From an uncultured Bacteroidota bacterium (GTDB lineage Bacteria; Bacteroidota; Bacteroidia; NS11-12g; UBA9320), in contig CAKZLB010000016.1 in NCBI GenBank assembly GCA_937124965.1, positions 212,712-276,711 of the forward strand: DNA of 64,000 bases, in the 5' to 3' direction. Made by a program: the position numbers and the translations under genes. Below, one piece after another: positions 41,591-52,256 of this stretch (positions are counted from its first letter, which is position 1; every line of letters begins with the position of its first letter). Under the pieces are notes generated by a model. It was not told the DNA's origin, made no database searches, and was given only the letters and a program-made list of their open reading frames with translations.

Positions 41591-42934
41591 ATGAAAAGTG
41601 TATTCAGTCTAGTTTTCCTTGTTGGCTTTCTCACCGTTTTTGGTCAAGAAAGAACAACCAGAGATCAATACATTAAACAATACCAGAATTTAGCGATCCG
41701 AGAAATGCATCGTGCCGGCGTACCTGCGAGTATTACCATGGCGCAAGGCATCCTCGAAAGTAGTGATGGCAACAGCCGTCTTGCACGTTTGGCAAACAAC
41801 CATTTCGGAATTAAATGTAAAAGTACATGGACTGGCAAAACCATTCAAGCAGACGACGATGCACCTGATGAGTGCTTTAGAGCCTATGAGACCGCCGACG
41901 ATTCGTACAAAGATCACTCAGATTTTTTACGTAACAATTGGAGATATCATGAACTGTTTGATTTAGATATTACCAACTATCGTGGCTGGGCTAAGGGTTT
42001 GCGCAAAGCAGGTTATGCAACCAATCAGAGCTACCATACGATTATTATTAATCTAATAGAAAAGCATGAGTTGTATAAACTGGACATCATGTCGCCAGAA
42101 CCATTAATGTCAAAACCAGTGGTGCTGCAAAATGAGGTACCAATTGTATACGCAGAAAAGGATGAAACTTTGGAAACCATCGCAACTGAAAATGAACTAT
42201 CCAATCGACAGATTTATAAATACAACGATTTGCCTGAGGGTGCTGAGATTTCTGAAGGAGATATTGTATACCTAAAACCAAAGCGAAGAAGAGGTTCGGA
42301 GAAGTATCACACCGTAAAGCCGAATGAGAACATGTATCAAATTTCGCAGCAGTACGGCATTAAACTAAAACATTTGTATCGTAGGAATAGATTGGAAATG
42401 GGAGAGGAGCCGCTTGAAGGAACACAATTGTATATGCGTGGGAAGAGAAGCAAACAAGATACGGTTCCAACAAAACCTACAGAACAAGTTGTTGCAGAAA
42501 AAACATTTGTAAATCCTCATTCGCAACCAATAGAAAAAGCTCCACCAATCGAAAAGGAAGATATCGTTTTACCACCGTATCATGTTGTGGAAAAAGGAGA
42601 TAACATTTATCGAATAGCAGAAAAATATCACGTTTTTGAGGAAGATATATTAAAGTGGAATAAAATAAATGCGTTGCAACTCACTCTCGGTCAGAAGATT
42701 TATTTGACCGAAGAAACCGCACAAAAAGCCTTAGGCAATAAAACCGTGAAACCTATTATAAAGGAAGTTGAAGAAACAAAAAGTTCACAACCGACCTACC
42801 ACATCGTTACTAAAGGTGAAACAGTATACCGAATTACGCAGAAATACGGAATAACTGCCGAACAACTTACCGAATGGAACAAGTTGGTTGGTAATCAAAT
42901 AAACATTGGACAAAAACTAAGGGTTTCTGAATGA
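41591..42934 (+). CDS. Exported N-acetylglucosaminidase with LysM repeats
   Basis: A 447-aa cell-wall hydrolase. Signal peptide MKSVFSLVFLVGFLTVFG. The GH73-type domain (~28-160) has the catalytic Glu in MAQGILESSDGNS and the conserved HFGIKCK, FRAYETADDSYKDHSDFL and YATNQSYH blocks. One degenerate and three clear LysM modules follow (YHTVKPNENMYQISQQYG, YHVVEKGDNIYRIAEKY, YHIVTKGETVYRITQKYG), which bind peptidoglycan. It overlaps the symporter gene by 4 bp. Confidence 0.92.
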   Translation: MKSVFSLVFLVGFLTVFGQERTTRDQYIKQYQNLAIREMHRAGVPASITMAQGILESSDGNSRLARLANNHFGIKCKSTWTGKTIQADDDAPDECFRAYETADDSYKDHSDFLRNNWRYHELFDLDITNYRGWAKGLRKAGYATNQSYHTIIINLIEKHELYKLDIMSPEPLMSKPVVLQNEVPIVYAEKDETLETIATENELSNRQIYKYNDLPEGAEISEGDIVYLKPKRRRGSEKYHTVKPNENMYQISQQYGIKLKHLYRRNRLEMGEEPLEGTQLYMRGKRSKQDTVPTKPTEQVVAEKTFVNPHSQPIEKAPPIEKEDIVLPPYHVVEKGDNIYRIAEKYHVFEEDILKWNKINALQLTLGQKIYLTEETAQKALGNKTVKPIIKEVEETKSSQPTYHIVTKGETVYRITQKYGITAEQLTEWNKLVGNQINIGQKLRVSE

Positions 42935-44409
42935 GCCCTATTACAAACCTTTTAGTCTTAATTGGATATTTTGGCATTTTGATGCTGATTTCTTATGTCT
43001 CTGGTAAAAACAGTGATCAAGCATCGTTTTATCATGGCAATAGAAAGTCACCGTGGTTTCTTGTAGCATTTGGAATGATAGGCGCCTCATTGTCTGGTGT
43101 AACATTCATCTCAATACCTGGCTGGGTGCAAAATACGCACTTTGGCTACATGCAAACGGTCTTTGGCTACATGGTTGGTTACCTAATCATTTCGCAAGTC
43201 TTACTGCCTTTGTATTACCGATTAAACTTAACATCAATTTATACATACTTAGAGACCAGATACGGTCAAAGCGGTTATAAAACAGGTGCAGCCTATTTTC
43301 TAATATCACGTATTGTTGGAGCTTCGTTTCGGTTGTTTTTAGTTGCAACGGTTTTACACATGGCGATTTTTGAGCCACTATTTACCTCGTTTGAGTTTCC
43401 TTATTGGGCAACTGTAGCCATAACGATATTGCTCATATTTACGTATACCACAAAGAGTGGGATTAAGACTGTGGTGTATACCGATGTTTTCCAGACTACA
43501 TTTTTAATTTTAGCGGTAGTTCTCACTATTGTATTTATTGCAAGTAGCATGAACCTTGGCTTTGGTGATTTACTTGATAACCTCGTTAACGATCCAAATA
43601 CTCAAATTTTTCATAATGATTGGAAGAGCAACAATTTCTTCTGGAAGCAATTTGTTGGTGGGGCATTTATAGCATTGGTTATGACTGGGCTCGATCAAGA
43701 TATGATGCAGAAGAACCTAAGTATTAAAGATATTAGCGGAGCACAAAAGAATATTTATGCTCAAATGGCGATGTTCCTTGTGGTCAATGTTGTGTTCTTG
43801 TCACTTGGAGCGTTGTTATATCAATATCAAGAATTTATTGGAATTGGAGCAGTTGAGAAATCAGATCAGCTTTTCCCAACAATAGCCTTAGAACATGCGA
43901 CACCATTTATTGGCTTGTTTTTTATTTTAGGCCTAGTTGCGGCAGCGTATTCTAGCGCGGATAGCGCACTTACAGCATTAACGACGAGTTTTTGTGTAGA
44001 CTTTCTTGGCTTTGAATCCAAACGCCCTACGGATGTTAAAATACGGCGGATGGTGCATTTAGGTTTTGCGTTTATACTGTTTATAACCATTTTAATATTT
44101 AATTTGATAAACAATGAAGCGGTAATCAAACAATTATTTACTGCGGCAGGTTTTACGTATGGCCCATTGTTAGGGTTGTTCTTTTTTGGGATATTAACTA
44201 AATGGAGGGTTTACGATAAAAGAATTCCGGCGATTACCATACTATCAATCGCTGTTACGTGGTTATACTATACCTTTTCGCCTGATTGGATTGAAGGGTA
44301 TAAACCAGGATTTGAATTAATAGTAATAAATGGAGGAATCACTTTTTTATTACTTGCATTGAATAAAAAACAGATAGAAGAAACAGAAATATTAGACAAC
44401 ACATTATGA
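42931..44409 (+). CDS. Sodium:solute symporter family protein
   Basis: A 492-aa membrane protein with about 13 hydrophobic segments. SFYHGNRKSPWFLVAFGMIGASLSGVTFIS-type start (residues ~30-60) and the later ILGLVAAAYSSADSALTALTTSF motif near residue 330 are diagnostic of the SSS family; the latter holds Na2-site residues. The substrate (sugar, amino acid or other) is not predictable. It is the middle gene of an operon, overlapping its neighbours by 4 bp on each side. Confidence 0.9.
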   Translation: MSPITNLLVLIGYFGILMLISYVSGKNSDQASFYHGNRKSPWFLVAFGMIGASLSGVTFISIPGWVQNTHFGYMQTVFGYMVGYLIISQVLLPLYYRLNLTSIYTYLETRYGQSGYKTGAAYFLISRIVGASFRLFLVATVLHMAIFEPLFTSFEFPYWATVAITILLIFTYTTKSGIKTVVYTDVFQTTFLILAVVLTIVFIASSMNLGFGDLLDNLVNDPNTQIFHNDWKSNNFFWKQFVGGAFIALVMTGLDQDMMQKNLSIKDISGAQKNIYAQMAMFLVVNVVFLSLGALLYQYQEFIGIGAVEKSDQLFPTIALEHATPFIGLFFILGLVAAAYSSADSALTALTTSFCVDFLGFESKRPTDVKIRRMVHLGFAFILFITILIFNLINNEAVIKQLFTAAGFTYGPLLGLFFFGILTKWRVYDKRIPAITILSIAVTWLYYTFSPDWIEGYKPGFELIVINGGITFLLLALNKKQIEETEILDNTL

Positions 44410-45110
44410 GTGAAGAAAGAATTAAAAAAGCGTTTGAAATAAAGCAATGGCCAGAAATCAAAAGTTCTGATAGCTGGAATATATTTAAGGTAATGGCCGA
44501 ATTCGTGGAAGGATACGATACGCTAGCTAAAATTGGACCTTGTGTGTCTGTTTTTGGTTCGGCGCGAACCAAGCCAGGAACTAAGTATTATGAAATGGCT
44601 ACCGAAATTGGGCAGAAGTTAGCATCAGTAGGTTTAGGAGTAATTACAGGAGGTGGTCCAGGAATTATGGAAGCTGGTAACCTTGGGGCAAGTAAAGAAA
44701 AAGGAGCTTCGGTAGGATTAAACATTGAACTACCATTTGAGCAGTCTGCAAACCCATATATCGATCAAGATAAGTTGATAAATTTTCACTTCTTCTTTGT
44801 GCGAAAAGTAATGTTTATGAAATACGCTCAAGGCTTTATTGTATTACCAGGCGGATTTGGAACATTAGACGAATTGTTTGAGGCATTAACGCTAGTGCAG
44901 ACACAAAAAACTGCGAAATTTCCAATAATTTTAGTGGGTACAGATTTTTGGAGCGGATTGTTGGATTGGATAAAAGATACGATGTTGGAAAAAGAAGCCA
45001 ATGTAAGTCCAGAGGATCTATACCTCTTTAAATTGGTCGACACTGCGGATGAAGCGGTAAATGAAATCATCGACTTCTACAGCAAATACAGTATGAGTTT
45101 GAACTTCTAA
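44406..45110 (+). CDS. LOG-family protein (TIGR00730-type Rossmann fold)
   Basis: A 234-aa protein with the two LOG motifs: GGGPGIMEAGNLGA (substrate Arg replaced by a Met/Glu context as usual for type II LOGs) and LPGGFGTLDELFEALT, the PGGxGTxxE signature. The family hydrolyses nucleoside-5'-monophosphates to ribose phosphate and free base, in some cases producing cytokinins. The last gene of the operon beginning with the glucosaminidase. Confidence 0.88.
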   Translation: MSEERIKKAFEIKQWPEIKSSDSWNIFKVMAEFVEGYDTLAKIGPCVSVFGSARTKPGTKYYEMATEIGQKLASVGLGVITGGGPGIMEAGNLGASKEKGASVGLNIELPFEQSANPYIDQDKLINFHFFFVRKVMFMKYAQGFIVLPGGFGTLDELFEALTLVQTQKTAKFPIILVGTDFWSGLLDWIKDTMLEKEANVSPEDLYLFKLVDTADEAVNEIIDFYSKYSMSLNF

Positions 45111-45133
45111 TCGAGAAGCGTATTGTACTTTTG
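45098..45133 (+). promoter_or_regulatory. Putative mnmE promoter (TTTG-N24-TACTTTTG)
   Basis: TACTTTTG at 45126-45133 matches TAnnTTTG, 11 bp before the ATG. TTTG at 45098-45101 is 24 bp upstream, slightly long. It suggests mnmE is not only read through from the LOG gene 34 bp upstream. Confidence 0.45.
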
Positions 45134-45144
45134 TACACTACCAT

Positions 45145-46491
45145 ATGCTCAATTTACATGACACCATAGTTGCACCAGCAACACCTGCTGGAGTTTCTGC
45201 GATATCTATAGTTCGACTTTCTGGGTTGGATTCAATTGCTATTATGGAAAGCTGCTTTTCTAAAAAGCTTTTCGATAAAGATGGGTACACTATTCATTAT
45301 GGATTTGTTAAGGATGGTGAGACAAAAATTGACGAAGTATTGGTTAGTTTATTTCGAAATCCAAACTCCTACACGGGAGAAGATTCTATAGAAATATCGT
45401 GTCATGGTTCACCGTACATTGTAAAACGTGTGATCGAAACACTTATCAAGAGTGGAGCGAGAATGGCGGACCCTGGAGAATTTACCTTACGTGCATTCTT
45501 AAATCAAAAATTAGATTTGGCCCAAGCGGAGGCAGTCGCGGACATGATACACTCCAATAGTGAAGCAAGTTTACAACTAGCGATTAGCCAGATTCGTGGA
45601 GGATTTAGCGATGATATTAAATACTTACGACAAGAATTAATAGACTTCGCCGCATTAATTGAATTAGAGAATGATTTCGGTGAGGAAGACGTTGAATTTG
45701 CGAATCGACTTCAATTACGTGAATTAATAGATAAACTATTAACCCAAATAGAAAAGTTGAGGACTTCTTTTATCTCTGGAAACGTATTGAAACACGGAAT
45801 TAATACCGTGATCGCTGGAAAGCCAAATGCAGGCAAAAGCACTTTACTCAATGCATTGTTAAACGAAGAGCGTGCAATTGTTTCTGATATTGCTGGAACA
45901 ACTCGAGACACTATTGAAGAACTCTTCACCTTAAAGGGGGTGCAGTTTCGATTAATTGACACAGCAGGGCTGCGTGAAAGTGAAGATGCGATTGAGCAGA
46001 TTGGAGTTGGCAAAGCAAAAACAGAAATGAACAAAGCCGAATTGTTGATTTACCTGTTTGATGTAAAAACCACCACTCCTCAGGAGTTAGAATTAGAACT
46101 TGAGTCGCTCCCAATCACTAAAAATCGTGTGATTGCAGCCAATAAAAGTGACGAAATTACCATTGACAGAAAGGACTGGCCGGAAGGAGTTCTGTTTATT
46201 TCAGCCAAGCAAAAGAACATAGACAGCTTAATAACCGCTTTAGAAAAACTCGTCGAAACCTATGAATTTGGCAACGAAACTATGGTTACCAATGCACGTC
46301 ATGCCGATGCATTAGCCAAGAGTTCAGAATCGTTACAAGCGGTCTTAGAAGGACTGGAGTTTGGCATCACCAGCGACTTAGTTGCGTTGGATATTCGCAC
46401 GTCTTTACACTATCTTGGTCTCATTACCGGGGAAGTTACCAACGACGAAGTACTGGATTCGATATTTGGGAGGTTTTGTATTGGGAAGTAG
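45145..46491 (+). CDS. mnmE: tRNA modification GTPase MnmE (TrmE)
   Basis: A 448-aa GTPase that with MnmG modifies wobble U34 of some tRNAs. N-terminal formyl-THF-binding domain (DTIVAPATPAGVSAISIVRLSG), then a helical domain interrupted by the G domain: G1 GKPNAGKS (225-232), G2 GTTRDT, G3 DTAGLR, G4 NKSD. It ends with the invariant FGRFCIGK, whose Cys445 is essential in E. coli. Full length. Confidence 0.97.
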   Translation: MLNLHDTIVAPATPAGVSAISIVRLSGLDSIAIMESCFSKKLFDKDGYTIHYGFVKDGETKIDEVLVSLFRNPNSYTGEDSIEISCHGSPYIVKRVIETLIKSGARMADPGEFTLRAFLNQKLDLAQAEAVADMIHSNSEASLQLAISQIRGGFSDDIKYLRQELIDFAALIELENDFGEEDVEFANRLQLRELIDKLLTQIEKLRTSFISGNVLKHGINTVIAGKPNAGKSTLLNALLNEERAIVSDIAGTTRDTIEELFTLKGVQFRLIDTAGLRESEDAIEQIGVGKAKTEMNKAELLIYLFDVKTTTPQELELELESLPITKNRVIAANKSDEITIDRKDWPEGVLFISAKQKNIDSLITALEKLVETYEFGNETMVTNARHADALAKSSESLQAVLEGLEFGITSDLVALDIRTSLHYLGLITGEVTNDEVLDSIFGRFCIGK

Positions 46492-46706
46492 TTAACTATT
46501 AAACACCCACTATAATTAAGCTAACAGGTGAGTTGCATTTTTTGGAAGAACTAAATCAAAAATTGGATAATACTGCACTACTAAATTATCACTGTATGCA
46601 TAATTTTGCTTGAGATTTTCCTAAATTTACCCCTCCATCGAGTTAATGCAACAGAAACATCCAAACAGCCATTCGACAGGTGGGAAGTAGTTTAACATCA
46701 TCGAAT

Positions 46707-49700
46707 ATGAGTTCTTACAGATATTCCACTAAATGGTTGAAAGTGTTTAGACGTTTCACCCAATTTGTCAATGAATTAGTTTTAGAAAAAATTCGGATAA
46801 TCATGCTTCTTTTGATGTCTGTCTCCACAACTATCACAAAGGCTCAAGTCGTTGAAAATGTAATCGCCACAGAACAGCCCATTTCCGAAGTTGTTTCGTA
46901 TGAAAACAATCTGATACTATGTGGTAGTTTTACTGAAATTGGTCGTCCTGGGCATGGGTTCTACAAGTTAACCAAAGATTCATTTTTGTGGATTGATGAT
47001 AAAGATTTTAATATTCATGGAACTGACGTTAAGGTTGTTAAAGACGGTGTAGGTGGTTTTTTTGCAATTGGAAATATTGAAACAATAAATGGTTATAACG
47101 TTAACGATATTTTAGTTCATGTTAATGTTGACGGTATTCCTGACCCAAAGTTTAATCATGAGTACGGTTATGAAGACAGGAGAGTTTCACCATTTGATTC
47201 AAGTGATGGTGTTTTTACCTCAATCAAACAATATGGTGACACGCTCTTCCTTGCTGGAAAAATATCTAATGTGGATAGTGTAAAGGTGTCAGGACTAATA
47301 GCATTTAGAATTTCCACTGGAGAACTCATAGACTGGAATCCAGAGTTTATTTATGATAACATCGATTTTGAATCTGCTGGCAACCTGTTAATATGCACAA
47401 GCTTTGCGAATGAATACCATGAGAATTTTCAAGAGAATATGTTCAATTTTGACATGAAGACATTGGAGTTCAGACGTGGTATTTCAACTAATGATTGGTT
47501 TTTTAATTCAGTTAAATTTGATTCTCAAGCCATGTATTTTGCAGGAGAACATCTTGAAATGCAAAGCCCTAATAAATATGGTTGGGTTGAACGTGGAATA
47601 TCAGTATTTAGCAAGTTTGATCATCAAATGCCTATTAGGTCACCAAAAACAAATGGGTTTGTAATTGATTTGGTGAGTGACAATACAGGAGGGTACTATG
47701 CTGCTGGGTCATTTACAAGAATTGATCAACATTATATTTCAAACTTGGCTAGGGTCGACTCAAGAGGATATGTAGACACTTCTTTTAACCTTCAAATCAT
47801 TGGTCAAGTTGAAAAGCTTTTAATTTTAAATAGCATTTTATATATCGGAGGAAGAATTTCCTCTGCAGGTGGAAAATCCGTTAAGGATATTTGCGCCTAC
47901 GATCTCAATACTAAATCATTTGTAGACCCAGGGTTCACTATGGAGGTCAGCAGAGGACTGAGTGATTTAGTTGAAATGATATCTTATGCGGACAGCTTTA
48001 TAATTATTTCAGGGTTGTCTAAATTTAATAAAGTAACCGTTGAAGAAGGTTGTGTTTTAATTAATACTATTTCTCGAAATCGAGTGTACTTTCCTCCAAA
48101 TGGAATATATTATATGAAACTTAATGGAGACGATCTATTGTTCGCTTCTGGTAAACCTCAAGGTAGTAATAGTAGTAGTCTTCATAGGAATTCAATTTAC
48201 AGATACAACTTAAAAAGTAGAACATTTGATACCACGGGTTGGGAAGGTTTAGGTGTCTCTTATGGTTTAATTACTGGTATTGAAATCACAGATTCGAACA
48301 TTTTTGTTGGAGGAAGTTTTTCAGTGGTAAAGAATGGAGTTACGTATTCAAATCTTATTAAATTCAATCGATATACTGAAGAACTAATGGACTGGAAACA
48401 CTATGATTTTAAACAAATTAGTTTAGAAAGAGTCAAGTGTTTTAAAGTGGTTAATGATTCTATATGGTTTGTTAGCCAAGACAACATAAAAGTAGTAGAC
48501 GTTAAAACAGGAGGGGTTTCTAAATCAACGCACAATTTTGACATTGGTTTAACAGGAATCACCTCATTTGGGAATAAAGTTTATTTGTTTGGAAGATTTC
48601 GTTTCTTGGATTTCACGGCTTCAACAGTAATTAGAACCAATTTGGATGGGACAAGTGTAAATAAAAAGTTTCATCACAGTGAAGGCATTTCCGATTTGGC
48701 GGTCACCGAAGATTACATCTATATTTTAGGTGAAAATACTAGAGAGCTATTAAAAGTCAGCCGCAAAGATTATACAACAACGTCATTGATTACATTTTTA
48801 GGTGCATCTTTCAAGGCTCAACAGATAATTATTCAGGACACGGTGGCATATATATCAGGTTATTTCAACACCTTACAAACACCCGATCGCACGCAACATA
48901 GTAGAGATGGATTGTTGGCATATGATATTAAAAATGAAAAGGTTTTACCCGCTGATGCCGCGATATTTAATCGCTTTTCGACCGTTGCAGTTGTTGCTGT
49001 CGACTCGGTGCTTACAGTACAAGGGGGAGAATTGGTTAATATGAATAAAACACCATATATGGCTTGGTACGATGAAAAAGCGGACTCATTTATTTCAAAC
49101 CCATTGGACCTACTTGGAACCGATGCTAAAGCACGCGTTTATGGTGATAGCTTGTATATTCTGAATGGGAATGTCTTAAATAAACAGGGTGAGCGGGAGC
49201 GTCAAATTGTAAGTATATATGATTTGAAACGAAAGCAACTCATGTCTCCTATTTTGACCCCCGACCCTTATCAGGTTAGGTTTTATGACATGCTTAAATG
49301 GGAAAATTATTTGATTATTTGTGGCGCCTTAGGACAAATGGAAAGTAATGTAATAATATATGATTTGACCAAAGGGAAGTTATTGACCAACGTGCCAGTT
49401 ATTAAGTATGCGCATTGTCTTTGGGTCAAGGATTCAATCCTATATGTTGGTGGCGAACTCATTAACGTTAACTCCAAAAACAATTCGGGACTAGTTAAAA
49501 TTAACCTTAGAACAATGGAACTGATACCTTTCCCAGCCTCATTTAAAGGACGTACATATATTACGCGTATTCGAGAAGTAGGTGATCGAATTTGTTTGAT
49601 GAGCTCCGAAGAAAAAGGGATTACTTACATGGGGTATAATTCAGTTCCCTATTTGTTCATTGACCATGAAACTGGTTTGGCTTATGACGAACCAACCCTT

Positions 49701-52043
49701 GTAGACAAACCTGTTAACGATATTTTTGTTCTGAATGATAAGATAGTTTTCTGCAATGACGAGCATTCAAAGGCTTTTGATTTTAACAACTATCTCCCAT
49801 GGACATCGTTTAACGAACTTCAAGTCAAATGCTCTGGAATGTATAAAAAGGGTGAAAAGGTATATGCATACGGTCAATCTAAATATACCACAGATCTAAG
49901 CTACGGCCATATTGCGGCGTTAACATTTGACTCCTCGTTTTGGACAACTCATGTAAGTAGCTTTTCACCTAAATCCATGAGCCAAACAGGAGAAGTCCAA
50001 ATGGTGATTAGAGGAAACGGCTTAGTATCGGGAACAACGGTCAAATTACTCCGTCAGTCAGATACTATTGTACCAATTTCTGGTTCATATGAATATACGA
50101 CTGGCGGTGATAAAATCAAGGTGGCCTTCAACAATATGAGCCAACAAGTAGGGAAGTACGACTTGCTTATTGACGTACCTAATGATACGGTAATTGCATT
50201 GGCTGACACCGTTAAAATTGATTCCTTTTACAATAATGGACTTAGTGTAAATTGGGTAGGATTCGATACTGTTAGACCATCAACTTGGTATTTCTCTAAA
50301 TTGTTAATTGCTAATAATTCAAATGCTGATCTAAAAAATGTCCCAGTAATGATCGTTGTACCAGAAAATGTTTCTTTTCGGTTGGTTGAAGGACTGGTGA
50401 TAAACAATGAGTTAGTATATTTTGACTCTTCTAAGAACCTTGCAATCGACAGCCTTTTTGGCAAGCCTTACAAAGGACGCGTTTTTAGTTACGTAGTTCC
50501 TAGGATCCCGGCAGAAGCCAATGCCAAAATTGCCATATCACTAAAATTCAAGGTGAGAACAAAGGTCGATTTACACGTCGTTGTGCAAAGCCCTTTGCTG
50601 GATTCTAGTGATATTGGTAATGCCTATGCAAGATTACATAATATCGTAGATACAAAATGTGTGAGAAGTATAATTAGGGATTTTAATACATCTGTGTTAA
50701 ACAGATCCGAGGTTACTAAGCAAGGAGGTTCTGCACTTTACAGCTTCCAAGATGTGCTAAAAAATATCAAAGAATTATGCTCGTCAAATGGTCAAAGCCC
50801 ATTGGTAGCTATGCATACATTGTTAAACAATGATACTCGTACACTTAATGGATATATTGGGTCTGCGCACAATATTGATGCCTATAGCCATCGTCAAGCT
50901 TTTAATTTTATTGAATCTAACCCAAGGCAAATCGTTGTAGTTGAGTCAATTGATCCGAATATCAAACTAGGATTAAGTGGTTATGGTAATAAAAACTATG
51001 TCAAAAGCATCCCCTCAGATTTGTATTATGAAGTACATTTTGAGAATGACTCATCAGCCACAGCTTCTGTTCAAAAATTAGTTATAACGGACTCTTTGGA
51101 TAAGAATAGTTTTGACCTTTCTAGTATTGAATTCAATAACTTTTCCCTTGGCGACTATTATTTTCAATTTGAGTCTGGACAAAAACAGATTAATCAAACC
51201 TTCGACTTAATTAAAGAATACAATGTTTTAATTTGGGTGCAAGCTTCTTTAAATGCAGTATCAGGAGTAGTTACATGGAAATTTCAAGCGTTGGATCCTA
51301 CGACGTTTAGTGTTGACCATCTAAATCCCACAAGTGGCTTTTTGCCACCAAATAGTGACCTAAACAATGGAAAAGGTTTTGTTGGTTTTACAGCAAAACG
51401 AAAACAATTTGCAGGATCTATTAAAAATAAGGCGTCAATTATTTTTGATAATAATGAAGCGATTGAGACACCGTTTTGGCATATAAATGAAGATGTCGAT
51501 AAACCGAGCAGTTTTGTGTTACCACTTCCCCTTGAATTTAAAGGGTACAATTTTAACGTTTCCTGGACCGGTTGGGATTCTACTTCGGCTGTTAGTTCTT
51601 ATGATATTTATTATTCCGTTGATAGCACATTATTTTTACCGTGGTTAATAAAAACAATGGATACCTCTCACGTTTTTAATGGACGTGATTTAACGCATTA
51701 CTACTTTTATAGTATTGCAACGGATGCGGTTGGAAATAAAGAGACAAAAGATACTTATCATGAGGCGAAGACATTTTTAGGATTGCCGAATACAAATGGT
51801 GTTAACAACGGACAAATTAAGTTATATCCCAATCCAAATGATGGTAAGTTCTTTTTAGAAACTAGTTTGATAAACCCTTATCGATTGATGATTATTAATT
51901 CGACAGGACAAATTGTAGGGAACTATGATGATGTGAATTCAGATAAATTGGTTCTAAATTTAACTGTTTCGGGATTGTATTACGTTGTTGTAGAGGACGT
52001 AAATGGTAATCGATATACATCTAAGTTAGTTGTTTCCAATTAG
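46707..52043 (+). CDS. Very large T9SS-secreted beta-rich protein
   Basis: A 1778-aa protein from the ATG at 46707 (a GTG at 46680 is less likely). The signal core IMLLLMSVSTTITKAQ follows a long basic n-region. Residues ~40-1090 are propeller-like repeats (ILCGSFTEIG, YYAAGSFTRID, LYIGGRISSAGG, IFVGGSFSVVKNG, AYISGYFNTLQ, LYVGGELINVN) typical of surface proteins with Delta-60-like blades. An IPT-like segment follows, then about 350 residues beginning near VESIDPNIKLGLSGYG that resemble a conserved block placed before T9SS domains in Bacteroidota. An FN3-like domain (WTGWDSTSAVSSYDIYYS) precedes the sorting domain (KLYPNPNDGKFFLE, GLYYVVV). Adhesin or surface-layer role is a guess. Confidence 0.85.
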   Translation: MSSYRYSTKWLKVFRRFTQFVNELVLEKIRIIMLLLMSVSTTITKAQVVENVIATEQPISEVVSYENNLILCGSFTEIGRPGHGFYKLTKDSFLWIDDKDFNIHGTDVKVVKDGVGGFFAIGNIETINGYNVNDILVHVNVDGIPDPKFNHEYGYEDRRVSPFDSSDGVFTSIKQYGDTLFLAGKISNVDSVKVSGLIAFRISTGELIDWNPEFIYDNIDFESAGNLLICTSFANEYHENFQENMFNFDMKTLEFRRGISTNDWFFNSVKFDSQAMYFAGEHLEMQSPNKYGWVERGISVFSKFDHQMPIRSPKTNGFVIDLVSDNTGGYYAAGSFTRIDQHYISNLARVDSRGYVDTSFNLQIIGQVEKLLILNSILYIGGRISSAGGKSVKDICAYDLNTKSFVDPGFTMEVSRGLSDLVEMISYADSFIIISGLSKFNKVTVEEGCVLINTISRNRVYFPPNGIYYMKLNGDDLLFASGKPQGSNSSSLHRNSIYRYNLKSRTFDTTGWEGLGVSYGLITGIEITDSNIFVGGSFSVVKNGVTYSNLIKFNRYTEELMDWKHYDFKQISLERVKCFKVVNDSIWFVSQDNIKVVDVKTGGVSKSTHNFDIGLTGITSFGNKVYLFGRFRFLDFTASTVIRTNLDGTSVNKKFHHSEGISDLAVTEDYIYILGENTRELLKVSRKDYTTTSLITFLGASFKAQQIIIQDTVAYISGYFNTLQTPDRTQHSRDGLLAYDIKNEKVLPADAAIFNRFSTVAVVAVDSVLTVQGGELVNMNKTPYMAWYDEKADSFISNPLDLLGTDAKARVYGDSLYILNGNVLNKQGERERQIVSIYDLKRKQLMSPILTPDPYQVRFYDMLKWENYLIICGALGQMESNVIIYDLTKGKLLTNVPVIKYAHCLWVKDSILYVGGELINVNSKNNSGLVKINLRTMELIPFPASFKGRTYITRIREVGDRICLMSSEEKGITYMGYNSVPYLFIDHETGLAYDEPTLVDKPVNDIFVLNDKIVFCNDEHSKAFDFNNYLPWTSFNELQVKCSGMYKKGEKVYAYGQSKYTTDLSYGHIAALTFDSSFWTTHVSSFSPKSMSQTGEVQMVIRGNGLVSGTTVKLLRQSDTIVPISGSYEYTTGGDKIKVAFNNMSQQVGKYDLLIDVPNDTVIALADTVKIDSFYNNGLSVNWVGFDTVRPSTWYFSKLLIANNSNADLKNVPVMIVVPENVSFRLVEGLVINNELVYFDSSKNLAIDSLFGKPYKGRVFSYVVPRIPAEANAKIAISLKFKVRTKVDLHVVVQSPLLDSSDIGNAYARLHNIVDTKCVRSIIRDFNTSVLNRSEVTKQGGSALYSFQDVLKNIKELCSSNGQSPLVAMHTLLNNDTRTLNGYIGSAHNIDAYSHRQAFNFIESNPRQIVVVESIDPNIKLGLSGYGNKNYVKSIPSDLYYEVHFENDSSATASVQKLVITDSLDKNSFDLSSIEFNNFSLGDYYFQFESGQKQINQTFDLIKEYNVLIWVQASLNAVSGVVTWKFQALDPTTFSVDHLNPTSGFLPPNSDLNNGKGFVGFTAKRKQFAGSIKNKASIIFDNNEAIETPFWHINEDVDKPSSFVLPLPLEFKGYNFNVSWTGWDSTSAVSSYDIYYSVDSTLFLPWLIKTMDTSHVFNGRDLTHYYFYSIATDAVGNKETKDTYHEAKTFLGLPNTNGVNNGQIKLYPNPNDGKFFLETSLINPYRLMIINSTGQIVGNYDDVNSDKLVLNLTVSGLYYVVVEDVNGNRYTSKLVVSN

Positions 52044-52256
52044 GGTAGTCAAGACTTGATGAATGCCGCATAGTGATTAGTGCTCAAGTTGTAATACATA
52101 CAAGAGCACTGCACGCGATATTAACTGCGCTAAAAATGATTCGTCAAATTTTTATTCATCAATCAAAAAAAGGGTTTAAAAAAGTGATTTTTAATATCTA
52201 AATCAACGAATTTAATTTTTTGGATACAGATAATCACATAACTCGTGACAGTTTTT

